DNA of 44,637 nt from Lachnospiraceae bacterium (GCA_017482205.1 JAFUNK010000015.1:1-44637); one strand, 5' to 3'. Shown: positions 1 to 13,459, numbered from the stretch's first letter. Notes: generated by a model not told the origin, from the sequence alone. Program-made: numbers and translations.

Positions 1-53
1 AATGTAGGTCTTTGATTGTAAACAGCGCTGTCCTAACCTTAACCTAATGGCAT

Positions 54-117
54 AAAAAAATAGGACTAAATCAGTGCAAACCCTTGATTTTGTTGGGTTT
101 CTCTTAATTTAGTCCTA
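54..117 (-). terminator. Rho-independent terminator-like hairpin behind the HTH stump
   Basis: TAGGACTAAAT and ATTTAGTCCTA form the outer stem and AAACCC/GGGTTT an inner stem. On the minus strand a run of seven T follows. The stop codon of the HTH stump lies inside the stem. Confidence 0.5.
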
Positions 118-226
118 TTATAACAGGTCCATGACGGCTGATTCCTAATTTTTCAGCCAGTGCTTCTTGGGATAAATTATTCTGCTTTCTTAAATTCACC
201 AGCCTGTTTGCTATTTCAATATTCAT
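104..226 (-). pseudogene. Truncated XRE-family HTH regulator (40 aa)
   Basis: A good AGGAGG ribosome binding site precedes an ATG and a 40-codon frame. The product begins like a Cro/CI-type helix-turn-helix protein (LRKQNNLSQEALAEKLGISR). After the recognition-helix start, where such proteins normally continue with AISKWERG, the reading changes to HGPVIIGLN and stops. Half of the HTH and any dimerisation part are therefore missing. The frame ends inside an inverted repeat that also contains an AAAATCAAGGGTTT motif shared with the 3' end of rpsR at about 38.7 kb. I read it as a regulator cut short by a recombination event. A genuinely tiny DNA-binding protein is the alternative. Confidence 0.55.
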
Positions 227-449
227 AATCTGCCTCCTAATATCTCATATAAATATTCTTTTTATTTTTATGAGACACATCCTCAAGGTTAAATGTCACC
301 TTAACCTTAATCTGCACGTATATTGGTTTTCCGGAAACACCGTCCATGCGGTTACAAGGCACAGTATAAAAAATCTCTTCCGGTTGCGCCATACATTCTG
401 GTTTTCAATTCCTTATTTTCTTAGCAACTATTGGTTGCAAGTGCCGATT

Positions 450-2969
450 TTACCGTATATACGTGATAAAGCAGTTACCATTTTCAGCAAACCATTCCGT
501 TGCGTCATTCTTTCCCATTTTTTTAACATCGCCGCTCTGCGGATTCATCAGTACCACATTGTACTCATTAAATCCCACCACCAACACGGCACTGCCATCC
601 TGTAAAATTGCCAGTACCGGAATATCCTGATTGACGTAGTACAAAGTAGAATCCAGCGAACATCCCTCCAAATCCAACATCTGCACATCCTCCAGATTTT
701 CCTCCAGAATGCTATAAGCCGTTTTTCCCTGTGCCAGTAAATATTCTGTATTGCGGATTATGCCTTCATATTGAAGCATGACATCCAGGCAGACCGCCAG
801 ACTGTTTTTATCTTCCGTCTCTTTTACGCCTTCAATAGCCATAATTTGATTTCTAATGGCGCGATTGCCACGCATCCAAACATAATCTCCGGTGGAATTC
901 ATGACAATTCCGGCTTCTGACTCTGCTGCTATAATAGCCCCTGCCGGCTGTCTGTAAGTACCTGCTGCTCCATACAGCCCATACACATAATACCGCTCAG
1001 GCGGATTTTCATTCTCCAATACTAATTCTCTGCCACCTTCAAATAAAACTTCTTTAGGCGTCAATATCTGAATCCCCTTAGCATCAATTTCTTTTCTTAC
1101 CGCTATCTGGATATATTCTCCGTAATTTTCTGTAATTACCGTTTTTATCGTATTCTTGCCAACAACCACCTCATTACTGTTCATAATATAATCCGGTGTG
1201 GTCTCTTCATAACCGCCATCTGCCGTCTTTATAAGTCTGCTTAAATATATCTGATTGTTTTGCAAAAGGCACCCTGCAATATAAACCTCTTCCTGCCGAT
1301 ATGTTTTCAAAATCTGTCCACCGGTGCTTCTGATGCATACCGCATACATAGGAAAAATAATCTTACCTGTACTATCCGTTAAAACATCTTCCTTCCTTGC
1401 CATTCCATAAATAAAATCTTCTCCCATAAATTCCAGAGGCATAATATACTCTCCCTCATAAGCTTTTATGGAAATTTTATCACGGGTTGCCAAATTCATT
1501 AAAATCAATTCACCGGATTCATACAAACCTCCCCTCTGCCAAACTATCATTTGCTGACTGTCTGACACTTTAAGCCCATCATCCGTTACGCCTTCTACCA
1601 ATTTGACATAATTCCGTTCCAACAAATTGATTTCATATACTACACCATCCAATGTAAGATACAAATATCCTTCCCTATTAAGATAAAGCAACTGCTCCAT
1701 TTCAGTCTTCAACACCTGATAAGTTTTGTCATAAGGAACATAAAGCACCTCTTCTATGGTATTCAAGGCACTGTCATACTGATAAATCTGTATGCCCACT
1801 TCTCCCTCATGCCTTCCTCTGTTCATATATCCATATACCGCAAAACGAATATTACCGCCTTCGTCAATATCCAACACTTTAATGGTATGTTGATTATACC
1901 AAGTTCTGGCATCCGCATGTTCACTGTCATAAAATCCAAACACCACGGAAAGCTTATTGGTAGTTACATTGTAACAATACAATTTGTTCTGTACTTCAAA
2001 AGCAAATACATTACCATCTTCGCTTTCTACCAAGGGCAACGCTTCCGACTCCACACCAATCATAATCTTATCATTGACATATATGTCATCTTTTTCATCC
2101 AGCATGCTGTTCATTACTCTGTTATAATCTAACAGATACATGCGCTCGGCAGTATACCTCACTCTATAAAATTCTTCTACATAAAAATACTTGATATCCT
2201 TGCCTTCTCCGGTAGAAACCACATAATGTGATGTCAGACTTGCTGTCTGTGCCGCCAGCTCCGTCACATTAAAAACAGGTTCAGTAACAGGTGTTACAGA
2301 AAGTTTCCCCCATGAAACCTGATTCAATGTACAATGAATATCCACCTCATGCAAAGTGGAGTTGTCTCCCTCAGCACTGGTTTCCATATAAATTGCCAAA
2401 TCCTGTGCCGTCTCTTTATCAAAGGTTTTTGCCGTAAATTCTTGGGCAAAAGCCAGTTTCTCCGGCAAATGATATCCTTCCGGATATATTACCCTTGTAT
2501 AGTAACGTATATTATTATCTTGAGTGGTAGAGATATTAAAAATCAATTCATACTCTTGATTTTTCTCAATCAAGTCCTTTATGACAATTGTACCGGTAAT
2601 GATACCGTCTTCCACCACATAATCCTTTATCTGTGTATTTTCTATCAGACGTTCTCCGTCTAAACTCCGTACTTCATAATAAATTTCCGTGATGGTTTCC
2701 CCATAGGTATCAATCGTAAACTCCGTACTGCGCCCTTCGTCCAGTGCCGTTATGGTATCACGCATAAAAGCAGTATCCATAGCCACCGCATAACCATGGA
2801 GTTCATTGTATATCATCCCCTCTGTTCCCATATAAACAACTGGGAATCCGGCATCCGGCATTTCTGCAGTCAGGTCATTATTTCCTTTATTCATTATTTT
2901 ACTGATAACAACAACTGCCACAAAAAAGGTCAGTACAAAACCAATCCCTTTTATTATTGTTTTTTTCAA
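450..2969 (-). CDS. Membrane-anchored extracytoplasmic protein of unknown function with C39-like C-terminus
   Basis: I do not recognise a characterised family for most of this 839-residue protein. Residues about 7-24 are one hydrophobic segment following KK, so it is probably anchored with the bulk outside. Residues 50-700 are rich in beta-strand-like repeats (YCYNVTTNKLSVVFGF, LYLNREGYLYLTLDGVVYEI) that suggest a propeller or similar sheet fold. The last ~115 residues read like a C39/papain-like peptidase domain: a Cys at about 727 in LAVCLDVMLQYEGI, then PVLAILQDGSAVLVVGF and NPQSGD. The position where the catalytic His would be expected is Ser (GSAV rather than GHxV), so it is probably not an active protease. 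The start codon overlaps the stop of the upstream methyltransferase gene by 4 nt, so the two are translationally coupled. Confidence 0.8.
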   Translation of the reverse strand: MKKTIIKGIGFVLTFFVAVVVISKIMNKGNNDLTAEMPDAGFPVVYMGTEGMIYNELHGYAVAMDTAFMRDTITALDEGRSTEFTIDTYGETITEIYYEVRSLDGERLIENTQIKDYVVEDGIITGTIVIKDLIEKNQEYELIFNISTTQDNNIRYYTRVIYPEGYHLPEKLAFAQEFTAKTFDKETAQDLAIYMETSAEGDNSTLHEVDIHCTLNQVSWGKLSVTPVTEPVFNVTELAAQTASLTSHYVVSTGEGKDIKYFYVEEFYRVRYTAERMYLLDYNRVMNSMLDEKDDIYVNDKIMIGVESEALPLVESEDGNVFAFEVQNKLYCYNVTTNKLSVVFGFYDSEHADARTWYNQHTIKVLDIDEGGNIRFAVYGYMNRGRHEGEVGIQIYQYDSALNTIEEVLYVPYDKTYQVLKTEMEQLLYLNREGYLYLTLDGVVYEINLLERNYVKLVEGVTDDGLKVSDSQQMIVWQRGGLYESGELILMNLATRDKISIKAYEGEYIMPLEFMGEDFIYGMARKEDVLTDSTGKIIFPMYAVCIRSTGGQILKTYRQEEVYIAGCLLQNNQIYLSRLIKTADGGYEETTPDYIMNSNEVVVGKNTIKTVITENYGEYIQIAVRKEIDAKGIQILTPKEVLFEGGRELVLENENPPERYYVYGLYGAAGTYRQPAGAIIAAESEAGIVMNSTGDYVWMRGNRAIRNQIMAIEGVKETEDKNSLAVCLDVMLQYEGIIRNTEYLLAQGKTAYSILEENLEDVQMLDLEGCSLDSTLYYVNQDIPVLAILQDGSAVLVVGFNEYNVVLMNPQSGDVKKMGKNDATEWFAENGNCFITYIR

Positions 2970-4183
2970 CCCTCTGTTTCCTCCTTAAAGAGCTTTTGCA
3001 AGGTAGTTTCCACATGCAAAAAATCCGTTGCTCGGCGGATATCTCCGCCCTTAGGTCTGAAGCCTTCCTTTCGTACTGCGCGAATCAGTAAATTTTTAGG
3101 AGTATGCTCCATATCAATAAATTCTAAAATTTGTGTTTCATAGCCCAGCTCTTCCAACAAATTAGCTCTGACTGCATCCGTAATCAGCGCAGACACTCTT
3201 TCCTTTATTAAACCATACTTTAATATTTGCTTTAGTTCATCGCAAACTATCTGCTTATTTACTTCATGTTGACAGCATGGCACTGCCAATATAACCTTTG
3301 CTCCCCATTGTACGGCTTTGTACATTGCATAATCCGTAGCTGTATCACAGGCATGTAAAGTTACCACCATATCCACAGTCTGTGCACCCTCATAGGTACT
3401 GATATCGCCCTTTTCAAATTGCAGATACTCATACCCGTATTCTTTGGCAAGTCTGTTGCACAAATCAATAACGTCTTCTTTCAAATCCAGTCCCGTGACT
3501 CTGACCTCATACCCTCTAAGCTCATGCAGATAATAGTACATGGCAAAAGTCAGATAGGATTTACCGCATCCAAAATCAATGATTCTTACAGGTCGGTCCG
3601 TTGGCAGCTTTTTCAAAATATCCTCTATAAATTCCAAATAACGGTTAATCTGGCGGAACTTATCATAGCGGGCTTTCACAATTTTGCCCTCAGGGGTCTG
3701 CACACCTAATCCTACCAGAAAGTTTACCGGTTTACCTTCTTCCAGAATATATTTTTTGGAACGGTTATGTTGTAATGCTGCCAGCCTGAACTCTTCATTT
3801 TCCTTTTCTGTTCCTGCATTTTTACCGCCTGTGCACATACTTCCACTGCCATCACAACCTGCCATGTGTTTCTTTTTTACCGTTACTTTTCCTTTTTTGC
3901 TGACAAGCACCGTAGCTACACATTCTGTTGAAGTCAGTTCTGCCTGTTTAAAATTCTTTTCAATATATGATAACAGGCGTTCTTTTATTTCCTCCACCGT
4001 GCAATTACAATGAAAAACCTGTTTGCCGCGATATAAAGTTTCCTGAAAGCAAAGTTTCCCTTTTAATAATACAGGACGTACCTTTACTTTACTCCCCTGC
4101 TCTGCATCTGTGGGATTGCTCAAAATAATCCTCTCTAGCTTTTCATCGATCATCTCATTTAATAACGCCTGTATTTCTTTCAT
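2966..4183 (-). CDS. SAM-dependent methyltransferase (class I, METTL25/GSTCD-like domain)
   Basis: The C-terminal half has a Rossmann methyltransferase core: RIIDFGCGKSYLTFAMYYY is the SAM-binding motif I, VTGLDLKEDVIDLC is motif II with the acidic residue for the ribose, and VVTLHACDTATDYAM followed by AVPCCQHEVNKQ is the motif IV region. The HACDxATD and PCCQHE signatures are those I associate with the PF13679-type domain, probably acting on RNA or protein; the substrate is unknown. The N-terminal ~150 residues are family specific, with a short Cys-containing stretch (MAGCDGSGSMCTGG). I chose the start at 4183 because GGAGG lies 5 nt upstream; a longer frame begins at 4213. The gene overlaps the downstream 839-residue protein by ATGA. 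Confidence 0.8.
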   Translation of the reverse strand: MKEIQALLNEMIDEKLERIILSNPTDAEQGSKVKVRPVLLKGKLCFQETLYRGKQVFHCNCTVEEIKERLLSYIEKNFKQAELTSTECVATVLVSKKGKVTVKKKHMAGCDGSGSMCTGGKNAGTEKENEEFRLAALQHNRSKKYILEEGKPVNFLVGLGVQTPEGKIVKARYDKFRQINRYLEFIEDILKKLPTDRPVRIIDFGCGKSYLTFAMYYYLHELRGYEVRVTGLDLKEDVIDLCNRLAKEYGYEYLQFEKGDISTYEGAQTVDMVVTLHACDTATDYAMYKAVQWGAKVILAVPCCQHEVNKQIVCDELKQILKYGLIKERVSALITDAVRANLLEELGYETQILEFIDMEHTPKNLLIRAVRKEGFRPKGGDIRRATDFLHVETTLQKLFKEETEG

Positions 4184-4292
4184 TATGTCCTCCACGCACA
4201 TAAATATAGCCATAGCATCCTTTATCCATCCCTTGTGGCCGGACTATACGACACTATGACTATATTGTACTGACTTTATGCGAAAACCACAA

Positions 4293-4685
4293 CTAAAATT
4301 TTAAGAAACCTCTTCTGTTTCCGTGTCTTCTTTTGTATATTTCATAATACAGCACCAGTTGTACCATATCTCTTATCCATTCCCACTTTTCCGGCGAGGT
4401 GCGTTCCGACTCTTCTTTTTCCATATCTTCTCTTTTCAGAATTTCCACCACGCTGTCCCCCAACCTGTACAACTGCCATTTATCCGGATATTCATCATAC
4501 AGCAGGCTTCCTTCGTAATCCATTTTATCTAAAATTCCTGCGACCCGTACCTGTAACATTTTTGCCTGTTCAGGATACATCTGCTGCAAATATTCCAAAT
4601 CCCTTAATACACTGTCTTCTTCTTTCATAAAATATGGAGTAGGATGCGCCATGTAGAAAGGAATTACTCTATGCTGATAGTCCAT
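4293..4685 (-). CDS. Conserved-looking hypothetical protein, 130 aa
   Basis: No family is recognised. The protein is charged and probably soluble, begins MDYQHRVIPFYMAHPTPYF, has a helical middle (VLRDLEYLQQMYPEQAKMLQ) and ends with a basic tail (KRRHGNRRGFLKF). The start at 4685 is preceded by AGGAAA at suitable distance; the reading frame extends 19 codons further upstream without a good ribosome binding site. It is transcribed divergently from the small membrane protein at 4802. Its size and composition resemble uncharacterised Lachnospiraceae proteins, but that is an impression only. Confidence 0.65.
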   Translation of the reverse strand: MDYQHRVIPFYMAHPTPYFMKEEDSVLRDLEYLQQMYPEQAKMLQVRVAGILDKMDYEGSLLYDEYPDKWQLYRLGDSVVEILKREDMEKEESERTSPEKWEWIRDMVQLVLYYEIYKRRHGNRRGFLKF

Positions 4686-4801
4686 ATTTTTCCTGCATTC
4701 TTTCTTTTCTATAACATATGCAGAACCACACATTTCTGCCACATTTCCATATTGAAAAGCCTGTTTCCATTTGCTATGATAAAAGCAGGAGGGTGTTGCA
4801 T

Positions 4802-5074
4802 ATGAAGAAAAAATTTTTTATATTGCTGATTTTATTATTTTTTCTATGGCTGGGTTTGCTCATTACCGATTTCATTCGCGTTAATCATTTTGAAAAACCG
4901 CTTTTTGCCCTTGCAACAGAAACCGCCGATGATGGCGGCTCCGGTAAATATATTGGTTTGGGCTATTCCTTTCACATTAAAGGAAATTTTTTACCCGAAG
5001 ATGAATTCCCCGGTGTCACTTCCTTTACAGCGTATATATTTGGCATTGAAATCGCAAACGGAGTGCGGGACTAA
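4802..5074 (+). CDS. Small membrane-anchored protein, 90 aa
   Basis: The start is set by GGAGGG 8-10 nt upstream of ATG. Residues 2-27 (MKKKFFILLILLFFLWLGLLITDF) form one strong hydrophobic segment, an uncleaved anchor or signal peptide with no lipobox. About 60 residues outside include GSGKYIGLGYSFHIKGNF, which looks like one compact beta domain. Function unknown. It is followed by the shared terminator with the convergent ATP synthase operon. Confidence 0.65.
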   Translation: MKKKFFILLILLFFLWLGLLITDFIRVNHFEKPLFALATETADDGGSGKYIGLGYSFHIKGNFLPEDEFPGVTSFTAYIFGIEIANGVRD

Positions 5075-5146
5075 GCGACACTGTAAGAGAACATATTATA
5101 TCACACAGACACTTTTGCACTCCTGCCAACGTGAGCACTTAATGAT

Positions 5147-5182
5147 AAAAAGCGCCGTAAGAATTTCTTACGACGCTTTTTT
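5147..5182. terminator. Bidirectional terminator between small membrane gene and atp operon
   Basis: AAAAAGCG(C)CGTAAGAA pairs with TTCTTACG(A)CGCTTTTTT, giving a strong hairpin with A/T runs on both sides. It ends both the rightward small gene and the leftward atp operon. Confidence 0.85.
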
Positions 5183-5191
5183 GATTTTAGC

Positions 5192-5587
5192 TTACTTTAA
5201 CACGGATATTCTGGCAATGGCACGAAGCAATGCAGTTTCCGCACGAGCCATATCCGTCTCCGGTGTATGGCTTCTGATGCGTTCCTCCGCACGCTGTCTC
5301 GCAGCTTCAGCTCTCTCTGCATCAATTTCCGAAGGCCACTCTACCACTTCTGCCAGTATTACGACACCTTCCGGAAGAATTTCAGCAAAGCCTGAATGCA
5401 GAGCGGCTTCCTTAGTCCCCTCTGACTCTGTGATAGTCAGAATACCTGGTTTTATTACTACTGTCATAGGGATATGTCCGGGCAGAACACCCACTTCACC
5501 CTCAGTAGTATTAAACTCTACCATATCAATATCGCCTTCATAAAATACCCTTTCAGGGGTAATAATCCGCAATTTAAACTGTTCCAT
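5192..5587 (-). CDS. atpC: ATP synthase F1 subunit epsilon
   Basis: Part of the F1 central stalk; it couples gamma rotation to the catalytic hexamer and inhibits ATP hydrolysis. The N-terminal beta sandwich is clear (FKLRIITPERVFYEGDIDMVEFNTTEGEVGVLPGHIPMTVVIKPG), followed by the C-terminal two-helix hairpin (EIDAERAEAARQRAEERIRS). At 131 residues it has the normal length. It is the last gene of the operon, 8 nt behind atpD, and is followed by a terminator. Confidence 0.96.
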   Translation of the reverse strand: MEQFKLRIITPERVFYEGDIDMVEFNTTEGEVGVLPGHIPMTVVIKPGILTITESEGTKEAALHSGFAEILPEGVVILAEVVEWPSEIDAERAEAARQRAEERIRSHTPETDMARAETALLRAIARISVLK

Positions 5588-5595
5588 AGCTGCTC

Positions 5596-7883
<2,288 letters not shown>

Positions 7884-7902
7884 AAAAAATCACCGCCTGT
7901 CT

Positions 7903-9969
<2,067 letters not shown>

Positions 9970-9982
<13 letters not shown>

Positions 9983-10515
9983 GTGCTCTCACCCATCTCT
10001 TTCAAAGTCTCATCAATCAGACCTTCCTGCACGGACATATCAATAGCTCCTGAAACTACTTTGCCCGCCATTGCAGTCGCTACTGCAATCATTTCCTTCT
10101 TCACATCATCAGCTGCCTTCTGTTTTTCCAGTTCAGCCTCAGTACGGGCTCTTTCCATAATACGGGCAGCTTCTTCCTTTGCTTCATTGATGATCTGTGT
10201 TTCGCTCATCATGGCTTTCTTACGTGCCTGTGCCATGATTTCATCTGCTTCCTTCTGAATGTCACGCAGCTTGGCTTCATATTCTTCCTTCATAGCCTTA
10301 GCCTGTTCCATATCATTTGCAGCCTGCTCCAGCTCACCCTTGATTTTTTCCTTACGTCCATCCAACATTTTTCTTGCCGGATTAAACAGGAAAAAGGACA
10401 ATGCCCAGAATAAAAACAGGATTGCTATCATTGTCAGAACGGAATCTGCAATTAACTGCATATCCAGATTGAACAATCTGCTCATACTCTCTCCGGACGT
10501 CAATAAAATCTTCAC
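9970..10515 (-). CDS. atpF: ATP synthase F0 subunit b
   Basis: Peripheral stalk of the F0 motor. One transmembrane helix (residues ~22-47, SVLTMIAILFLFWALSFFLF) is followed by a long charged coiled coil (RKMLDGRKEKIKGELEQAANDMEQ...). The listed start is GTG, preceded by AGGAGG at 8 nt. A second candidate ATG ten codons later has GGAGAG nearby. The 3' end overlaps atpH. Confidence 0.94.
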
Positions 10516-10596
10516 CCTTTAAGCCTCCTTTCTTTCTCCCTCATGTGCCTAAAATGCATACCGCACCTTCGGCAAAAATCTCCTTAAAGGAAACGA

Positions 10597-10869
<273 letters not shown>

Positions 10870-10930
10870 TTAAAGTTCTTCATTTTTTAATTTTGATATA
10901 CAAATGTGCTTGTGCACTGTAAACCCTTTT

Positions 10931-11665
10931 TTACTCTGCATCTCCGATGGCATTGGTAATATATGTCATCGTCAGCATACAGAACACGTATGTCTGGATT
11001 GCTCCTGAGAAAATATCCAGATACACATGCAATGCGGCCGGCCAAATCAGTGCCAGTTGTCCAATCAATCCGTAAACCAGTGCCATCATAACCACACCGG
11101 ACAGAATGTTTGCAAACAAACGCAACGACAAAGATATCGGCACCGCAATATCACCAATCAGGTTAATCGGCAGCCAGATTGGCAGCCAGGGCGGCAGGGG
11201 TGAACATTTATCTACCCATACTTCCTTGATGGAATGATGCTTAAACGTATTGAAGTGAATCAATGTAAATGTCATCAGACCCAAAGGCAATGTCACACCA
11301 TAATCAGCTGTGGGAGGACGCAGTCCCAAAAGTCCCGAAAGATTGCTTATCAGAATGAATATAAAAATCGTACCGATATAATTGCGGAACTTTGCGGCAT
11401 GCTTACCCATGGTTCCTTCCGCCATACCGTCAAGTTTCTCCACTATCAGTTCCACTACATTCTGAAATCCGGTGGGCACCTCACTTGCCCGTCGCATGGT
11501 AATATTGGCAGCTATTGCGAATGCCAGAATCAACAGTATGACTATCAGGGTGCATACGTGGGAAGTTGTAATCCAAACCTCATGTCCAAAAAAGGAATAT
11601 TTAAACAATCCCTTAATCATAAAATCCACTTCATCGCCTGCCGACATCAATATTCCGTATCCCAT
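10931..11665 (-). CDS. atpB: ATP synthase F0 subunit a
   Basis: Stator channel subunit. Several membrane helices are visible, the essential arginine lies in ISLSLRLFANILSG, and the C-terminal helix has DIFSGAIQTYVFCMLTMTYI. At 244 residues it has the size typical of Firmicutes. AGGAGG lies 7 nt upstream of the ATG. Confidence 0.95.
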   Translation of the reverse strand: MGYGILMSAGDEVDFMIKGLFKYSFFGHEVWITTSHVCTLIVILLILAFAIAANITMRRASEVPTGFQNVVELIVEKLDGMAEGTMGKHAAKFRNYIGTIFIFILISNLSGLLGLRPPTADYGVTLPLGLMTFTLIHFNTFKHHSIKEVWVDKCSPLPPWLPIWLPINLIGDIAVPISLSLRLFANILSGVVMMALVYGLIGQLALIWPAALHVYLDIFSGAIQTYVFCMLTMTYITNAIGDAE

Positions 11666-11677
11666 GCTCTCACCTCC

Positions 11678-12136
11678 TTACTCCTCATCCTCAGAAACTT
11701 CTTCCGTCTCCAAAAGCGGTTCGGCAACAGGGTCCGTTTCATGAAAAACAAAATTGTAAAACTTATGTGACACAGGTTGCAGATACGCTCCCGCTTTCAA
11801 GCCAAGTACGCCTAAAAAACCTGCAAGCGGATATCCTATCCCCGTGTAATATAACAATATCAAAACAACTCCCGTCAGCAGATACCGCAGAATATAACCT
11901 CCCGCCATAATACTGACCGCCCCCTTTTCATCCCTTGTAAAAGCTTTATTTAAAGAGCGCCACATATGCACTGCCGAAAACAGTGCCAGTATAATACCTG
12001 CCCAAAGACCGATGGTATACTTTAACCGGTCCATCGGAAACAAGATTCCCACAAACTGGCAGACCAGTGCAAATACCCATATACCCGTCACCAGTTCCAA
12101 CAGTGCCCTGTCCACCTTTTTTAAACTATCTGTCAT
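11678..12136 (-). CDS. ATP synthase subunit I-like membrane protein
   Basis: Four hydrophobic segments (WVFALVCQFVGILF; IGLWAGIILALFSAV; YILRYLLTGVVLILLY; PLAGFLGVLGLKAGA) in a protein of about 150 residues with an acidic tail (ETEEVSEDEE). It sits between atpZ and atpB, the place of AtpI, which is thought to help c-ring assembly. Sequence identity of this family is low, so the call rests on position and topology. The start at 12136 has TAAGGA upstream; a longer frame starts at 12154. Confidence 0.75.
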   Translation of the reverse strand: MTDSLKKVDRALLELVTGIWVFALVCQFVGILFPMDRLKYTIGLWAGIILALFSAVHMWRSLNKAFTRDEKGAVSIMAGGYILRYLLTGVVLILLYYTGIGYPLAGFLGVLGLKAGAYLQPVSHKFYNFVFHETDPVAEPLLETEEVSEDEE

Positions 12137-12368
12137 TTTTATCCTTACTTTCATATATCTGTTTTGCCATGATATAAATATTTCTGAATCCGGCCAACGC
12201 TCCTATAAAGAACAGGATAATCGTCCAATAAGAAGTACCCAGTTTGCCATCCAGCCAATAACCTACAAAGAAACACAGAAAAACCGGAACTATCATATTG
12301 ATTCCAAACTGCGTAATCAACACCATTGACCGGTATACACTTTTGTCATATTTCCCGCGTTTAGCCAC
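12126..12368 (-). CDS. AtpZ/AtpI-family small membrane protein
   Basis: An 80-residue protein with two transmembrane helices (MIVPVFLCFFVGYWLDG and YWTIILFFIGALAGFRNIY), matching the AtpZ type that opens many Firmicute atp operons and has been linked to cation transport or c-ring assembly. The reading frame extends to 12443, but that part contains the promoter. A GTG at 12368 preceded by AGGAGAT gives the normal length and is the better start. It overlaps the next gene by 11 nt. Confidence 0.8.
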   Translation of the reverse strand: MAKRGKYDKSVYRSMVLITQFGINMIVPVFLCFFVGYWLDGKLGTSYWTIILFFIGALAGFRNIYIMAKQIYESKDKNDR

Positions 12369-12420
12369 TTTTTCATCTCCTATGGGCACATCCGTTTCCA
12401 AAAAAGAAAACCTACTGTAA

Positions 12421-12449
12421 ATTATACCCATTTTTACTGACAATGTCCA
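12421..12449 (-). promoter_or_regulatory. Promoter of the atp operon
   Basis: On the minus strand, TGGACA and a perfect TATAAT are separated by 17 bp. It lies about 50 nt upstream of the GTG start of atpZ, which supports that start. Confidence 0.75.
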
Positions 12450-12492
12450 GTTACTTTCCGTTATATTTACACAATTTTTATTGAAATTACAT

Positions 12493-12521
12493 TTGACTTC
12501 ATTGCTTTACTGATGTAGTAT
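12493..12521 (+). promoter_or_regulatory. Promoter of the DUF402 gene
   Basis: TTGACT, 17-bp spacer, TAGTAT, about 60 nt before the ATG. It is divergent from the atp operon promoter. Confidence 0.6.
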
Positions 12522-12583
12522 TTTAATAATCATTAAATTTATACTAAAATACAGCTTTTCAATGCTTTTACGGAGGATTTCCC

Positions 12584-13063
12584 ATGAATGTACAAAAGTT
12601 CTACCGCCGCAGACTCATTCCTGATGAATGCATCCTGTTAAAAGACGATATCATTGTCAAATCTACTGATGAGGTTATTGTAACCAGTTGGAAAACCTTA
12701 AATCCCAAAACCGCCTTCAGCTACGGTGCTTCCTGTTTTTTCCTGAAAGAAGGCATCAAGGTCAGCAAATTTTATCGCGCAGACGGACAGTTGTACCATT
12801 GGTACTGCGATATTGTGGACTATGATTACAACGAAGCAGAAAATACCCTTACTGCCATTGATTTATTAGCAGATGTTATTATTCACCCCGACGGTTTTGT
12901 CAAAGTAGTGGATTTGGACGAACTGGTCGAAGCATTGGACAAAAATCTGATTTCCGCAGATACCATGAAATCCGTGTTACTTCGGGTAAACAAACTGCTT
13001 ACCATTATTTACGAAGGACGTTTTGCAGAACTTACCGCCGAAATGGATAACTTGAATTTGTAA
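12584..13063 (+). CDS. DUF402-domain protein (possible nucleotide phosphatase)
   Basis: 159 residues with the DUF402 signature: LYHWYCDIVDYDYNEAENTLTAIDLLADVIIHPDG, followed by VVDLDELVEALDKNLIS. The tyrosines, acidic residues and the repeated D/E positions are those seen in the domain, members of which (staphylococcal SA1684 type) hydrolyse nucleoside di- and triphosphates using divalent metal. Activity here is inferred from family only. GGAGG lies 7 nt upstream. It is a monocistronic gene with its own promoter. Confidence 0.85.
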   Translation: MNVQKFYRRRLIPDECILLKDDIIVKSTDEVIVTSWKTLNPKTAFSYGASCFFLKEGIKVSKFYRADGQLYHWYCDIVDYDYNEAENTLTAIDLLADVIIHPDGFVKVVDLDELVEALDKNLISADTMKSVLLRVNKLLTIIYEGRFAELTAEMDNLNL

Positions 13064-13204
13064 AAGTAAAGGTGCTTTTCAGAGTGGTTCTTCCAATAAG
13101 GTAAATGCAAAATTTGAATTTGTTATTCCGACAACCTGAAAGTTCTTATTTTGACAAACTGAAATTTTCGCTTGCTTTGCAAAATTGGGATTTGTAGAAC
13201 TAGT

Positions 13205-13459
13205 TCCGACCGACTAAATGTATTTTTTTACTTTATTAGTCGGACGCATTTCTCTTCACGTGTCCGACTAAATCGTGCTTTCTCACTTTTAGTCGGAGAA
13301 AATTTGCTGCCTATCCCCACTAAACAAGGCTTTTTCGCCTTCCAGTCGGCTTTTTGACACTACTTTATCCCGACTAGATTAGCTTTTTCTCCTATCTGGT
13401 CGGATTGAACCCGACACTGTGCCCCGACCGCCACGAACTTTCTCTATATCCAGTCGGTC
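13205..13459. repeat. Array of alternating CCGACTAAA / TTTAGTCGG short repeats
   Basis: Within 250 bp the core CCGACTA or its complement occurs repeatedly: CCGACTAAAT at 13210, ATTAGTCGG at 13235, GTCCGACTAAAT at 13262, TTTTAGTCGG at 13287, CAGTCGG at 13343, CCGACTAGATT at 13370, GGTCGG at 13398, CCGAC at 13411 and 13424, CAGTCGG at 13451. Orientation alternates roughly every 25-30 bp, so neighbouring copies can pair into hairpins. Copies to the right are more degenerate. No gene is seen in 13064-13598. Confidence 0.6.

Noticed and set aside
270-605. Open frame on the plus strand over the end of the 839-residue protein
   Set aside because: It overlaps the well-supported minus-strand gene and encodes a composition (His, Leu, Phe, Ser rich) typical of an antisense shadow; no ribosome binding site.
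13205-13459. Possible CRISPR array
   Set aside because: The repeated unit is only 7-9 bp, orientation alternates and spacing is irregular; no cas genes are present.
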